A stretch of 64,000 nucleotides of DNA from an uncultured Shewanella sp. (GCF_947495455.1 NZ_CANLZC010000005.1:26794-90793); one strand, 5' to 3'; shown: positions 19,666-29,992, numbered from the stretch's first letter. The notes: a model not told the origin generated them from the sequence alone. Numbers and translations: made by a program.

Positions 19666-20697
19666 ATGCCCAGAATTGCGCCTAGCAACCCCGAAGCTGA
19701 GCCCAGTGCAGATCATGTGAGAACATTTTCTTCAGCCACCCAAATCAATCGCCAAGAATTACAAACATTTTGGAAGCAAGTGACTCAGTCAAGCTTATTA
19801 ACTGCTAATAAACTGCATATCGCCTACTGCTTCATCAAAAACCCCGATACCACACAAGCTATCGTGATAAGTAATGGCAGAATCGAATCATATTTAAAAT
19901 ATAAAGAATTGATATTTGATTTATATCAACAAGGATACAGTGTTTATGCCATGGATCATCGAGGACAAGGATTATCCAGTCGTATAACCTTAAATCCACA
20001 CCAAGGACATATTGATAAGTTTTCGACTTATATTGATGACTTTAGCATCTTCATTGATAAAGTCGTTTTAACTCAACAACATAATGCATTATTTCTACTT
20101 GGGCACTCTATGGGCAGTACCATTGGAACGCTTTATATGCAACAAAAGCCCAAAACTTTCAATGCAGCCGCTTTTGTCGCTCCCATGTACGGTATCAAGT
20201 TACCCATCAGTCGTCCATTCATTCGTTGGTTAGCGGAAAAATTAGATAACTGCAGCAAAAGACGAGAGCCAAACTATATCTTAGGCGGAAAAGATTATAA
20301 AGCGGGACCCTTTAATAAAAATCAGCTCACTTACAGTCAAGAACGATATGAAGCGACTTTACAGTGTTATCAAGAAGCCCCCCAAATACAACTTGGCTCT
20401 CCAACTAACCATTGGTTAATTGAAGCGATTGATGCCGCAGAAGAAGCCGTTTTAGCAGCACAAACGCCCCCTGCTCCTTTGTTAATCATTCAAGCAGGAA
20501 GAGACACTGTAGTCGATAATCGTTCTCAAAATCGAGCAGCAGGAATATTAACTAAAATCAGTGCTCATTCACCGAGTCGACAAAGCCAGCTCATTTCCAT
20601 TCCTGATGCAAAGCATGAGGTGTTAATGGAAAAAGACACCCCAAGAAACTTGGCCCTCAATAGTATCCTAGATTTTTTTGAACAACATACTCCATAG
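19666..20697 (+). CDS. pldB: alpha/beta hydrolase, lysophospholipase L2 (PldB)-like
   Basis: A 343-aa serine hydrolase of the monoacylglycerol lipase/PldB group, which cleaves lysophospholipids. The nucleophile elbow is GHSMG with Ser148. The oxyanion region is MDHRGQGLS, and the late Asp and His are in IQAGRDTVVD and DAKHEVLMEKD. No signal peptide is visible, so it is cytoplasmic or peripheral on the inner membrane. The length matches E. coli PldB (340 aa). Stands alone between non-coding stretches. Confidence 0.85.
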   Translation: MPRIAPSNPEAEPSADHVRTFSSATQINRQELQTFWKQVTQSSLLTANKLHIAYCFIKNPDTTQAIVISNGRIESYLKYKELIFDLYQQGYSVYAMDHRGQGLSSRITLNPHQGHIDKFSTYIDDFSIFIDKVVLTQQHNALFLLGHSMGSTIGTLYMQQKPKTFNAAAFVAPMYGIKLPISRPFIRWLAEKLDNCSKRREPNYILGGKDYKAGPFNKNQLTYSQERYEATLQCYQEAPQIQLGSPTNHWLIEAIDAAEEAVLAAQTPPAPLLIIQAGRDTVVDNRSQNRAAGILTKISAHSPSRQSQLISIPDAKHEVLMEKDTPRNLALNSILDFFEQHTP

Positions 20698-21164
20698 AAT
20701 GACTCTATTACCTCTAAAGCAGCAAAGGCTTATCTAGCCAGCGCTTAAACTTAACAACAAATTTTCAGCCGATATTATATAAATAGCTTTCATCGGTGCA
20801 GCAGTCACCTTACTGCTCACCCCCTTGATGAAATATTGTATAAGGAATATTGATCAACAAAAACAAGAATAAACAGTCAATCAATTCGCTATGTCACTGC
20901 TTATTCATACGTAGCGAATAATGTACCATTCATTCATCTCATTAGCCCCGTCGTTATTTTTACTGTTAAATCCAACAAAAATTACACAACACAAAAATAA
21001 ACGCATTTCACGACATAATTTAACATTTATGTCGCTTTAGTCTATTGCAAGCATGCTCAAATACAGGTTAAAAACAAGTCATCAATCACGCCATTATCAC
21101 CAAATATCCATGGCAACAAAGATGACACAAAGGGAAATACTGAAACATAAATAGAGGATCTCAA
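20698..21164. other. 467-nt non-coding stretch
   Basis: AT-rich with no convincing frame. Two hairpins are visible: AGCAGT / ACTGCT (20800-20817) and a perfect 8-bp CGACATAA / TTATGTCG (21011-21034). Neither has a T tract. The first may be a weak pldB terminator. Nothing else seen. Confidence 0.5.
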
Positions 21165-21734
21165 ATGCAGGATGAATTTTACCTACCTTTTAATGCCACT
21201 GAGCTCATTATTATTTCATCTTGTATGACAAGCATTATCGTAAGTTTAGGGCTGCTTATCCTTTATCACATTTCTTTAAGCAATAAATTGAACAAACGAG
21301 TTCGGTTCATTATGACAAAGTGCCTGAATAATCGAGCCAACATCAGCGCCTATCAACAATATCAACAGCTACATGACCTCTACCTTGACTCGATGAATAT
21401 ACAAATTTTAACAAGAAATATTGATTATATTCATGTCATTAAGATCTACGCCCAATATCAACACATTTATAAGCAAGCTTATCCTTTTATGGAAAAAGAT
21501 GACTCACTGCGTATTCAAGAAAAACAACATCAAGGGGCCAAATACCTTGCTCAATTAGCTTATCGGCGCTCCAATGGATTAATCATCACTCAAGAACACG
21601 TTAACGAAATAAAAAAATTAAAAATAATGTTTATTCAAGAAACCCAATACGCTATCGCCAAAAACTTAGATTTACTTAGCGTCTATGCAAACACGCATCA
21701 ATCCGGCTCATTGCTTCAATCTCGTCTAAAATAA
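21165..21734 (+). CDS. hypothetical single-pass membrane protein
   Basis: Not recognised. A 189-aa protein with one strong N-terminal membrane helix (about residues 12-36) and a long polar, helix-rich cytoplasmic tail containing several YQQYQQLHDLY/YAQYQHIY-like tyrosine-glutamine patches. The ribosome site AGAGGA lies 7 nt before the ATG, so translation is well supported. Followed after 80 nt by another small membrane protein, with which it may form an operon. No catalytic motif is visible. Confidence 0.65.
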   Translation: MQDEFYLPFNATELIIISSCMTSIIVSLGLLILYHISLSNKLNKRVRFIMTKCLNNRANISAYQQYQQLHDLYLDSMNIQILTRNIDYIHVIKIYAQYQHIYKQAYPFMEKDDSLRIQEKQHQGAKYLAQLAYRRSNGLIITQEHVNEIKKLKIMFIQETQYAIAKNLDLLSVYANTHQSGSLLQSRLK

Positions 21735-21814
21735 TAGGTAACAAGGCTATTAATACTTCTTTTTCACAACTATAAGGGAGCAAAAGCCTTTCAATCATGG
21801 TCTAACGCTCAAGG

Positions 21815-22207
21815 ATGATGCTCATGCCAACTTGCCACCATTGCCAAAAACATTATCATGCCTCATTAAATCTATGCCCTCATTGCCTTTCTCCCAGAAC
21901 TCAACAAACCAGTCAAACGCTCCCTCCAAATAAGACAATGACACCTGCACTTGCCTTAGCCATTTTTCTATTTCCTGTTATTTTTTCTTGGTTCACACTG
22001 CAAAAAGGGTATAGCGATTTAAGTAAAACACTCGCTATGAGTTGGCTAGGTGTGCTTCTATTCTCATTACTATTGAATCTCGCCGTTGTCAATGCCGCCA
22101 TCAAGCCTACTACCTCCTCTATGCAGCAATATCACTCCCACATATTGACACAAAACAAACCGACAAAAGATCACTCTTCGATACAAAAGCAACTTAAGAA
22201 TTCATAG
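21815..22207 (+). CDS. zinc-ribbon membrane protein, hypothetical
   Basis: A 130-aa protein. The N-terminus has a CxxC...CxxC zinc ribbon (CHHCQKHYHASLNLCPHC, about residues 7-24), then a linker, and two membrane helices (about 43-64 and 71-93) before a short polar tail. This ribbon-plus-TM design is common in small envelope proteins of unknown role. The start could be any of three close Met codons (21815, 21818 or 21827). It sits between another membrane protein and the ggt gene. Confidence 0.6.
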   Translation: MMLMPTCHHCQKHYHASLNLCPHCLSPRTQQTSQTLPPNKTMTPALALAIFLFPVIFSWFTLQKGYSDLSKTLAMSWLGVLLFSLLLNLAVVNAAIKPTTSSMQQYHSHILTQNKPTKDHSSIQKQLKNS

Positions 22208-22258
22208 GCTTCCTTTCAAAGCTCATTCAAATTAGCTTCAAGAAACGGAGAATAAAGA

Positions 22259-23926
22259 ATGGCTGATAGACTCACAGGGCAACCTTTTACGACACGTTCT
22301 GAGATTATTGCCCAGCACGGCATGGCCGCTACATCTCAGCCTTTAGCAACACAAGTTGCAATCGACATACTAAAACAAGGCGGGAATGCTATTGATGCGG
22401 CCATTGCCGCCAATGCATTGCTTGGGCTGGTTGAACCCACAGGAAGTGGGATCGGTGGAGACTTATTTGCCATTATCTGGGATGCACAATCACAACAACT
22501 TTTCGGACTCAATGGCTCAGGACGCTCACCCATATCATTACCTTTAAACTATTTTTCGCAGCAGAAATTAACCGCTATTCCCGCTTTTGGCCCTCTAAGT
22601 GTCTCCACACCAGGCACGGTTGATGCTTGGTACGAAATGCACCAAAAATTTGGCTCACTTTCCATGGCCACACTATTTCAGCCAACCATTGATTATGCTG
22701 AGCAGGGGTTTCCAATGACTGAAACCATCAGCATTGAAATGGCACTAAGCGCCAAACATTTACAAGGCTTTCCAAATTTTGCCCAAACCTATATGCCTAA
22801 CGGCATGACCCCCACTAAAGGAACGCTTTTTAAAAATCCACATTTGGCGAATACTCTAAAACACATTGCAAAGTATGGCAGAAATGGCTTCTACAAAGGG
22901 GATATTGCCAAGACGATTTCTCGCTATATGAAAGACAATGGAGGCTTTTTAAATGAAGAGGATCTCAGTCAACACAAATCAGAATGGGTGACGCCGATTT
23001 CCACGCACTATCGCGGCTTTGATGTATGGGAACTCCCACCAAACGGGCAAGGGATTGCTGTACTGCAAATACTTAACATGCTTGAACAACATGATATCTC
23101 ACGCATGGGGTTTGGCAGTGAAGCACTCATTCACACTGTCATTGAAACCATAAAACTCGTCTATGAAGACAGAGCAAAATTCTATTGCGATCCTGACTTT
23201 AATCACATTCCCATCAAGACGCTGCTGTCTAAAGATTATGCTCAAAAGCGCAATGCTCTCATCCATTATAAAGCAAACCTGCAAGTGGGATCAGGCATGA
23301 GTGGATCACATCATATTGGACAAAATTTAAGTGCATTAAATCATGGAGATACTGTCTATCTTACCACCGCCGACAAACAAGGCAATATGGTATCCTTAAT
23401 TCAGAGTAACTACCGAGGTATGGGCTCAGGCATGACCCCAACAAACTTAGGTTTTGTGCTGCAAAATAGAGGACAGCTGTTTAGCCTACACCCACAAGAT
23501 CATAATGTGTACCAACCTAATAAACGGCCATTTAACACCATTATTCCCGCTTTTGTGACTCAAAACGACAAACCTTGGCTTAGCTTTGGTGTGATGGGCG
23601 GTCCCGTTCAACCACAAATGCAAGTTCAAATTCTTATGAATCTCATTGATTTTAAAATGAACTTACAAGAAGCAGGTGATGCTCCTCGCTTCTTACATGC
23701 TGGCACAAGTCAACCGACTGGTAAGAAAATGACACAAGGAGGCTACATTAGTTTAGAAAGCGGATTCAGTGCCAGTGTCATGCAAGGTTTAATTGACAGG
23801 GGACATGACATACAAGATTTGAGCGGTGAATTTGGCGGTTATCAAGCCATCGCATGGAATGATAAAAAACAGGTCTATTTTGGTGCTTCTGAAAGCCGCA
23901 AAGACGGCCAAGCTTCAGGATATTAA
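22259..23926 (+). CDS. gamma-glutamyltransferase family protein (cytoplasmic, YwrD-like)
   Basis: N-terminal nucleophile hydrolase of the gamma-glutamyltranspeptidase family, 555 aa. The autoprocessing and catalytic threonine is in NHGDTVYLT (Thr365), the expected split between large and small subunits, and the GSGIGGDLFAI and FGVMGGPVQPQ loops are conserved. Unlike classical Ggt it has no signal peptide, placing it with cytoplasmic YwrD-type members whose substrate is not settled. Directly upstream (17 nt) of the phosphatase-like gene, so probably cotranscribed with it. Confidence 0.88.
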   Translation: MADRLTGQPFTTRSEIIAQHGMAATSQPLATQVAIDILKQGGNAIDAAIAANALLGLVEPTGSGIGGDLFAIIWDAQSQQLFGLNGSGRSPISLPLNYFSQQKLTAIPAFGPLSVSTPGTVDAWYEMHQKFGSLSMATLFQPTIDYAEQGFPMTETISIEMALSAKHLQGFPNFAQTYMPNGMTPTKGTLFKNPHLANTLKHIAKYGRNGFYKGDIAKTISRYMKDNGGFLNEEDLSQHKSEWVTPISTHYRGFDVWELPPNGQGIAVLQILNMLEQHDISRMGFGSEALIHTVIETIKLVYEDRAKFYCDPDFNHIPIKTLLSKDYAQKRNALIHYKANLQVGSGMSGSHHIGQNLSALNHGDTVYLTTADKQGNMVSLIQSNYRGMGSGMTPTNLGFVLQNRGQLFSLHPQDHNVYQPNKRPFNTIIPAFVTQNDKPWLSFGVMGGPVQPQMQVQILMNLIDFKMNLQEAGDAPRFLHAGTSQPTGKKMTQGGYISLESGFSASVMQGLIDRGHDIQDLSGEFGGYQAIAWNDKKQVYFGASESRKDGQASGY

Positions 23927-23943
23927 ATTCAACAAGAGGATTT

Positions 23944-24819
23944 ATGAATTACTTATCATTAGCAAAACACATAGCCACCGATGTAAAAGCCGCGCTACTC
24001 AAAGATTTAAAACATAAACAAGGTTTCTCTGTTCACGCTCAAAATGAAGCCGATACTAAATCAACACATCATGCCGACAACATTGCTTTTAATATCATCA
24101 AGCAACGCCTAGAATCTTATCCTTGCCAAATATTCATGGAGGGATTTCAATTCCCCAAAAAAGATAATCCAGATTTTATTATTTATATTGATCCCCTTGA
24201 TGGCTCACTGAATTGGGACAGAGGGATCGGCGATCCTTGTATTGCATTAGCCATCAGCGAACATTTAGATAATCCCACCTTTGACCATTTATGTTTCGCT
24301 TATGTAGAAGGCTTTCATTCTGGCGATTATTACTTTACTGAAAATAAAAAAAGCTATTTTTATTCATCATTATTAGAAAGTACTCAAGTCATCCAATGTG
24401 AGGGAAAAACTCAACTTTCTGCGGCCTGCGGTTATCTCAGACTCGGCTATTCCAAAGCTGAAGAACAGCTATTATTTAGCTATCCGATATTTCTACAATG
24501 CCGTGATATTCGCGCCATAGAAAATAGTAATATGGAATTGTGCGAACTGGCTCGAAATGCCGCTGATTTCATGATTGAAGCACGAAAAGTATCTGATTTA
24601 TATAATCTACTCGCCTACCCTATTCTAAAGTATGCAGGCGGCCACATAGTCAACAAAATGAGTGAAAGCCTCTGCCATCAAGTCATTCAACCTGATGGTA
24701 TATACGATTTTATTGCCGCTACTAACGCATTATTACTTAAAGATATACTCACATCCATCAATCATTTTAAGCAAAAAAAAGAGCATAAAACTTCACTAAG
24801 TATATTTACGCTCTTATAA
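23944..24819 (+). CDS. inositol monophosphatase-like protein, diverged
   Basis: A 291-aa member of the IMPase/FBPase sugar-phosphatase superfamily. The metal-binding motif DPLDGSLNWDRG is intact (Asp83, Asp86). The usual upstream EE is represented by MEGFQ. The C-terminal WDxAA motif is degenerate: its position reads SDLYNLLAYPILKYAGG, keeping the Asp and the AGG but not the Trp. It may therefore act on an unusual substrate or have lost activity. AAGAGGA precedes the start. Likely an operon with the glutamyltransferase gene. Confidence 0.75.
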   Translation: MNYLSLAKHIATDVKAALLKDLKHKQGFSVHAQNEADTKSTHHADNIAFNIIKQRLESYPCQIFMEGFQFPKKDNPDFIIYIDPLDGSLNWDRGIGDPCIALAISEHLDNPTFDHLCFAYVEGFHSGDYYFTENKKSYFYSSLLESTQVIQCEGKTQLSAACGYLRLGYSKAEEQLLFSYPIFLQCRDIRAIENSNMELCELARNAADFMIEARKVSDLYNLLAYPILKYAGGHIVNKMSESLCHQVIQPDGIYDFIAATNALLLKDILTSINHFKQKKEHKTSLSIFTLL

Positions 24820-24866
24820 AACAGTGAACATTCACTGATATACGATTTAAAATAAAATACTATTCA

Positions 24867-26081
24867 TTAAAATGAATCCCTTGGCACTCGTACCCAACCT
24901 TCCATCAGCACACGCGCACTGCGGCTCATAATGGCTTTCGTCACTTGCCATTGCCCATCGACTTCACTTGCCTGCGCCCCAACTTTAAGGGTGCCGGAAG
25001 GGTGACCAAAACAAACATTGCTCGCTGCATTATTCCGCTTGTCACCACCCGCTGCTTGATACACTAAAGTGCCAGGTATTGCAGCTGCCGCACCAATCGC
25101 CACAGCTGCCGTACCCATCATGGCATGATGTAGTTTTCCCATAGACAAGGCACGGACGTTCAAATCAATCATATCTTTAGTGATTGATTTACCGCTGGAT
25201 GAAACATAGTCTTTCGCTTCACTCACCATCGCCACTTTCGGAGTATGGGCTCGTAAAGCGGCGTCATCAACATGAGAAATAAGCCCCATTTTAACCGCAC
25301 CATAAGCACGAATTGTTTCAAACATAGCCAAGGCTTGAGGTGAGCCATTAATGGCCTCCTGAAGCTCAATGCCTTGATAACCAATGTCTTTCGCCTTGAT
25401 GAAAACCGTTGGAATACCCGCATTAATTAACGTAGCCTTAAGCTGTCCGCTGGCCACAATATGTTGCGGTACACTGAGTTCATCGACAAGATTCCCCGTC
25501 GGAAACATGGCCCCTTCATCATCGGCCGGTGACATAAATTCAACCATCACTTCGGCTGCCGGAAACGTAACACCATCGAGCTCAAAATCGCCAATTTCTT
25601 GAACGTCACCGTTACTCATAGGCACATGAGCAATAATAGTTTTACCGATATTTTTCTGCCAAATACGCACCACAGCAATGCCGTTATCGGGCACGTGCGT
25701 TTTATCGACTAAGCCAGAATGAATAGCAAACGCGCCGACAGCCGCCGATAAATTGCCACAATTGCCACTCCAATCCACAAAAGGCTTATCAATTGCCACT
25801 TGGCCAAACAAGTAATCCACATCGTGATCCGCCTGAAAACTTTTAGATAAAATAACTATTTTGCTGGTGCTCGATGTGGCCCCGCCCATACCATCAGTTT
25901 GTTTGCCGTAAGGATCTGGACTACCTATTACTCGTAATAAAAAAGCATCTCTTTCGAGGCCAGCCACTTGCGCCGCAGCAGGTAAATCCTCGAGATTAAA
26001 AAACACACCTTTACTGGTACCACCACGCATATAAGTCGCTGGAACTCTTATTTGAGGCGCAAAAACATGAGAAATTTTCAT
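24867..26081 (-). CDS. prpF: AcnD-accessory protein PrpF
   Basis: Required with AcnD in the methylcitrate cycle; reported to isomerise the trans/cis double bond of the aconitate-type product of AcnD. A 404-aa member of the PrpF family (diaminopimelate-epimerase fold). The N-terminal VPATYMRGGTSKGVFF and the central DWSGNCGNLSAAVGAFAI motif are characteristic. Its ATG overlaps the acnD stop by one base, so the pair is translationally coupled. Last gene of the propionate operon. Confidence 0.95.
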   Translation of the reverse strand: MKISHVFAPQIRVPATYMRGGTSKGVFFNLEDLPAAAQVAGLERDAFLLRVIGSPDPYGKQTDGMGGATSSTSKIVILSKSFQADHDVDYLFGQVAIDKPFVDWSGNCGNLSAAVGAFAIHSGLVDKTHVPDNGIAVVRIWQKNIGKTIIAHVPMSNGDVQEIGDFELDGVTFPAAEVMVEFMSPADDEGAMFPTGNLVDELSVPQHIVASGQLKATLINAGIPTVFIKAKDIGYQGIELQEAINGSPQALAMFETIRAYGAVKMGLISHVDDAALRAHTPKVAMVSEAKDYVSSSGKSITKDMIDLNVRALSMGKLHHAMMGTAAVAIGAAAAIPGTLVYQAAGGDKRNNAASNVCFGHPSGTLKVGAQASEVDGQWQVTKAIMSRSARVLMEGWVRVPRDSF

Positions 26082-28687
26082 TATGCCGCTCCTTTTTCTA
26101 AGAAATCCTGCGCAAAACGTTGCAGTACACCACCCGCCTCATAAATAGACACTTCTTCTGCGGTATCGAGTCTGCAAGTAACAGGGACGTCGACGCGCTC
26201 ACCCGTTTTACGATGAATAATCAAGGTTAAATCGGCACCCGGCCTACGATCGCCAACAACATCATAAGTTTCAGTGCCATCTATTGCATAGGTATGACGA
26301 TTGTCGCCCTGCATAAATTCAAGGGGCAGCACTCCCATTCCCACTAAATTAGTGCGATGAATGCGCTCAAAGCCTTCAGCAACAATCACTTCAACCCCAG
26401 CCAAACGCACTCCTTTCGCTGCCCAGTCTCGTGATGAGCCTTGACCATAATCCGCACCGGCGATAATAATTAAAGGTTGTTTACGCTCCATGTAAGTCTC
26501 AATGGCTTCCCACATGCGAGACTCCACCCCTTCAGGTTCGATGCGAGTCAAAGAGCCTTGCTTAACTTCCACTTGCCCCTCTTTGCCAATTTGCGTCACC
26601 ATTTCATTAAACAGCTTGGGATTAGCAAAAGTAGCCCTCTGCGCCGTTAAATGATCGCCTCTATGGGTGGCGTAAGAATTAAAATCGGCTTCTGGCAGTC
26701 CCATTTTATGTAAATAAGCGCCCGCGGCACTGTCAAGCATAATGGCATTAGAAGGGGATAAATGATCTGTAGTGATATTATCGCCCAATACGGCCAAGGG
26801 CCGCATGCCTTTCATGGTACGCTCACCCGCTAACGCCCCTTCCCAATAAGGGGGACGGCGAATATAGGTACTTTGAGGTCGCCAATCATACTGAGGATCA
26901 TTATCTTTACCGTATTCGACCTTAATGTCGAACATAGGCTCGTACACTTGACGAAATTGTTCAGGCTTAACACTGGCATTGACCACAGCATCGATTTCTT
27001 CATCGCTGGGCCAAATATCTTTTAGTCTAACATCTTGACCTTCACGATCTTGGCCCAATACATCTTGCTCAATATCAAAACGTATGGTTCCCGCAATCGC
27101 ATAGGCCACGACTAATGGCGGTGAAGCTAAAAAGGCTTGCTTAGCATAAGGGTGGATACGACCATCAAAATTGCGATTACCTGACAATACCGCCGTGGCA
27201 TAGAGATCTCGGTCGATCACTTCTTGTTGAATAAGCGGATCAAGCGCTCCACTCATGCCATTACAGGTAGTGCAGGCAAAGCCCACAATCCCAAATCCAA
27301 GTTGCTCCAGCTCAGGTAATAACTTGGCTTCTTCAAGGTATAATTGCACCGCTTTTGAACCCGGTGCAAGGGAGGTTTTCACCCAAGGCTTACGCATTAA
27401 GCCTTTAGCATTGGCATTACGAGCCAATAAACCTGCCGCAATCACATTACGTGGATTAGAAGTATTCGTACAGCTGGTAATCGCGGCAATGATGCAAGCA
27501 CCATCGGGCATTAAGCCCGCTTCCTTTTCCACTGTGCCACTAATGCCTTTGACGGCTAAATCCCTTGTGGATACACGGCGATGAGGGTTCGATGGCCCTG
27601 CAATATTACGGCCCACCGACGATAAATCAAATTTCAGCACCCGCTCATATTCCACCTCTTTTAAACTGTCACTCCACAATCCACTTTGCTTAGCGTAAGT
27701 TTCGACTAACTTAACTTGCTCTTCACTTCGTCCTGTCAGTTTTAAATAATCTATGGTTTTCTCATCGATATAAAACATGGCTGCTGTGGCGCCAAATTCA
27801 GGCGTCATGTTTGAAATCGTCGCGCGATCGCCTAATGTCAATGCGCGAGCCCCTTCGCCAAAAAACTCTAAATAAGTCGATACGACTTTTTCATTGCGAA
27901 GAAATTCAGTAATGGCCAGCACAATATCTGTCGCTGTTATGCCACTTTGGCGCTGCCCGACCAACTCCACACCAACAATATTGGGTAAACGCATGTAAGA
28001 TGGACGACCCAACATGACACTTTCTGCTTCTAATCCTCCCACACCAATGGCTATCACACCTAAGGCATCCACATGAGGAGTATGACTATCTGTGCCCACC
28101 AGAGTATCAGGGAATGCGACGCCATCGCGGGATTGCACCACAGGGGACATTTTCTCTAAGTTAATTTGATGCATGATCCCATTACCCGGCTGGATCACAT
28201 CGATATTTTTAAAGGCGGTTTTAGTCCAATTAATAAAATGAAATCTGTCTTCATTTCGCCTATCTTCAATGGCGCGGTTTTTTTCAAATGCATCGGTATC
28301 AAACCCCGCATGCTCAACAGCTAAAGAATGATCCACAATTAACTGTGTCGGCACCACAGGATTGACTTTTGAAGGATCCCCCCCTTTATCGGCAATGGCA
28401 TCCCTAAGGCCTGCCAAATCCACTAAGGCCGTTTGGCCCAAAATATCATGGCACACCACGCGAGCCGGATACCAAGGAAAGTCTAAGTCTCGTTTACGCT
28501 CAATGATCTGGCTTAAACAGGCCGTTAATGTTTCAGGAGGACAACGGCGAACCAGATTCTCGGCGTAAACACGTGAACTATAAGGGAGTTTTTTATAAGC
28601 TCCCGGACTGATAGCATCAACAGCGGCTTGGGTATCAAAATAATCGACAGAAGTGCCCGGTAATGGTTTGCGATAAAGGGTATTCAT
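26081..28687 (-). CDS. acnD: Fe/S-dependent 2-methylisocitrate dehydratase AcnD
   Basis: Aconitase-family enzyme dehydrating 2-methylcitrate in propionate catabolism, replacing PrpD in many proteobacteria together with PrpF. At 868 aa it has the aconitase layout: cluster cysteines in SCTNTSNPRN and CTTCNGMSG, and the C-terminal swivel domain with GADYGQGSSRDWAAKG. Lies 180 nt after prpC with a terminator hairpin in between, so part of its transcription may come from a separate promoter. Overlaps prpF. Confidence 0.96.
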   Translation of the reverse strand: MNTLYRKPLPGTSVDYFDTQAAVDAISPGAYKKLPYSSRVYAENLVRRCPPETLTACLSQIIERKRDLDFPWYPARVVCHDILGQTALVDLAGLRDAIADKGGDPSKVNPVVPTQLIVDHSLAVEHAGFDTDAFEKNRAIEDRRNEDRFHFINWTKTAFKNIDVIQPGNGIMHQINLEKMSPVVQSRDGVAFPDTLVGTDSHTPHVDALGVIAIGVGGLEAESVMLGRPSYMRLPNIVGVELVGQRQSGITATDIVLAITEFLRNEKVVSTYLEFFGEGARALTLGDRATISNMTPEFGATAAMFYIDEKTIDYLKLTGRSEEQVKLVETYAKQSGLWSDSLKEVEYERVLKFDLSSVGRNIAGPSNPHRRVSTRDLAVKGISGTVEKEAGLMPDGACIIAAITSCTNTSNPRNVIAAGLLARNANAKGLMRKPWVKTSLAPGSKAVQLYLEEAKLLPELEQLGFGIVGFACTTCNGMSGALDPLIQQEVIDRDLYATAVLSGNRNFDGRIHPYAKQAFLASPPLVVAYAIAGTIRFDIEQDVLGQDREGQDVRLKDIWPSDEEIDAVVNASVKPEQFRQVYEPMFDIKVEYGKDNDPQYDWRPQSTYIRRPPYWEGALAGERTMKGMRPLAVLGDNITTDHLSPSNAIMLDSAAGAYLHKMGLPEADFNSYATHRGDHLTAQRATFANPKLFNEMVTQIGKEGQVEVKQGSLTRIEPEGVESRMWEAIETYMERKQPLIIIAGADYGQGSSRDWAAKGVRLAGVEVIVAEGFERIHRTNLVGMGVLPLEFMQGDNRHTYAIDGTETYDVVGDRRPGADLTLIIHRKTGERVDVPVTCRLDTAEEVSIYEAGGVLQRFAQDFLEKGAA

Positions 28688-28831
28688 AACTTAATTCCAT
28701 GTACATCGCTACATTACCCGCTTTATTCCATTAACAGATCCTGATAATAAATCCTGTTAACGAAACAAGTTATACGGATAATCTAGTTATAAAACTCACA
28801 CTAAAAATGATTTTAATGTCATTAACACAAT

Positions 28832-28853
28832 AAAAAAGGCAGCCAATGCTGCC
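28832..28853 (-). terminator. terminator between prpC and acnD
   Basis: Minus-strand stem GGCAGC / GCTGCC with a 4-nt loop followed by six T, 15 nt past the prpC stop codon. Lies inside the operon, so read-through or a second promoter is needed for acnD-prpF. Confidence 0.75.
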
Positions 28854-28867
28854 CTCATCGTCACGAT

Positions 28868-29992
28868 TCATCTTTCGCTGATCGGCATGACTTTACGTGG
28901 CGCTTCACCGATATAATCGGCGCTAGGTCTGATAATACGGTTGTTTGAACGTTGCTCCATCACATGTGATGCCCAGCCCGTTAAACGTGAGCACACAAAA
29001 ATAGGCGTAAAGAGCTTAGTCGGAATGCCCATAAAGTGATAAGCAGATGCATGGAAAAAATCAGCATTACAAAAGAGCTGTTTGCTGTCCCACATGAATT
29101 CTTCGCAAGCGACAGAAATGTCATACAGTGAGCTGTCACCAAACTCTTTTGCCAGTTTTTCAGACCAAGACTTGATGATCACATTGCGAGGATCTGACGT
29201 ACGGTAAATCGCATGGCCAAAACCCATGATTTTTTCTTTACGCTCAAGCATGCCTGCCATTTGTATCTTGGCATCTTCAGGTGATTTAAAGGCCTGGATC
29301 ATATCCATGGCCGCTTCATTAGCGCCGCCATGAAGTGGACCACGCAAAGTGCCAATAGCGCCTGTAATGCAAGAGAACATGTCAGACAAGGTCGATGCAC
29401 AAACACGAGCGGTAAAAGTCGATGCGTTAAATTCGTGCTCTGCATATAAAATGAGTGACACATCCATGACGCGGCGATGCTGCGCTGATGGCGCCTTACC
29501 TTTTAATAAATGTAAAAAATGCCCTGCTAACGACTCTTCATTAGTAACGCAATCAATCTCAACATTGTCATGAGAAAAGCGATACCAATAGCACATGATA
29601 GCGGGAAAGGCCGCCAACAAACGGTTCGCCGCTTGCTTTTGTGCATTAAAATCCAATTCAGGCTCTAAGTTACCTAAAAAAGAGCACCCGGTTCGCATCA
29701 CATCCATAGGATGAGAATCAGCTGGAATACCTTTTAGCACTTCCTTTAAGGCTTGAGGAAGATCCCGTAATGAAAACAATTCAGCTTTATAGGCATCTAA
29801 CTGAGATTCATTCGGTAACTCACCATTAAACAGTAAATATGCCACTTCTTCAAAAGTAGCATTATCAGCAAGATCTGAAATATCGTAACCTCGATAAGTC
29901 AGACCTGAGCCTGACTTACCCACTGTACATAACGCCGTTTCACCTGCACTTTGACCACGAAGGCCTGCGCCCGCTAATTTCTTATCTACCAT
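28868..29992 (-). CDS. prpC: 2-methylcitrate synthase
   Basis: Condenses propionyl-CoA with oxaloacetate to 2-methylcitrate. Citrate synthase family, type II small form, 374 aa. Catalytic residues lie in GPLHGGANE (His), GFGHAIYRTSDPR (His) and the later NADFFHASAYHFMGIP (Asp). Two possible starts occur, GTG at 29995 and ATG at 29992; AAGGA lies 8 nt before the ATG. Neighbours prpB and acnD distinguish it from gltA. Followed by a terminator. Confidence 0.95.
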   Translation of the reverse strand: MVDKKLAGAGLRGQSAGETALCTVGKSGSGLTYRGYDISDLADNATFEEVAYLLFNGELPNESQLDAYKAELFSLRDLPQALKEVLKGIPADSHPMDVMRTGCSFLGNLEPELDFNAQKQAANRLLAAFPAIMCYWYRFSHDNVEIDCVTNEESLAGHFLHLLKGKAPSAQHRRVMDVSLILYAEHEFNASTFTARVCASTLSDMFSCITGAIGTLRGPLHGGANEAAMDMIQAFKSPEDAKIQMAGMLERKEKIMGFGHAIYRTSDPRNVIIKSWSEKLAKEFGDSSLYDISVACEEFMWDSKQLFCNADFFHASAYHFMGIPTKLFTPIFVCSRLTGWASHVMEQRSNNRIIRPSADYIGEAPRKVMPISER

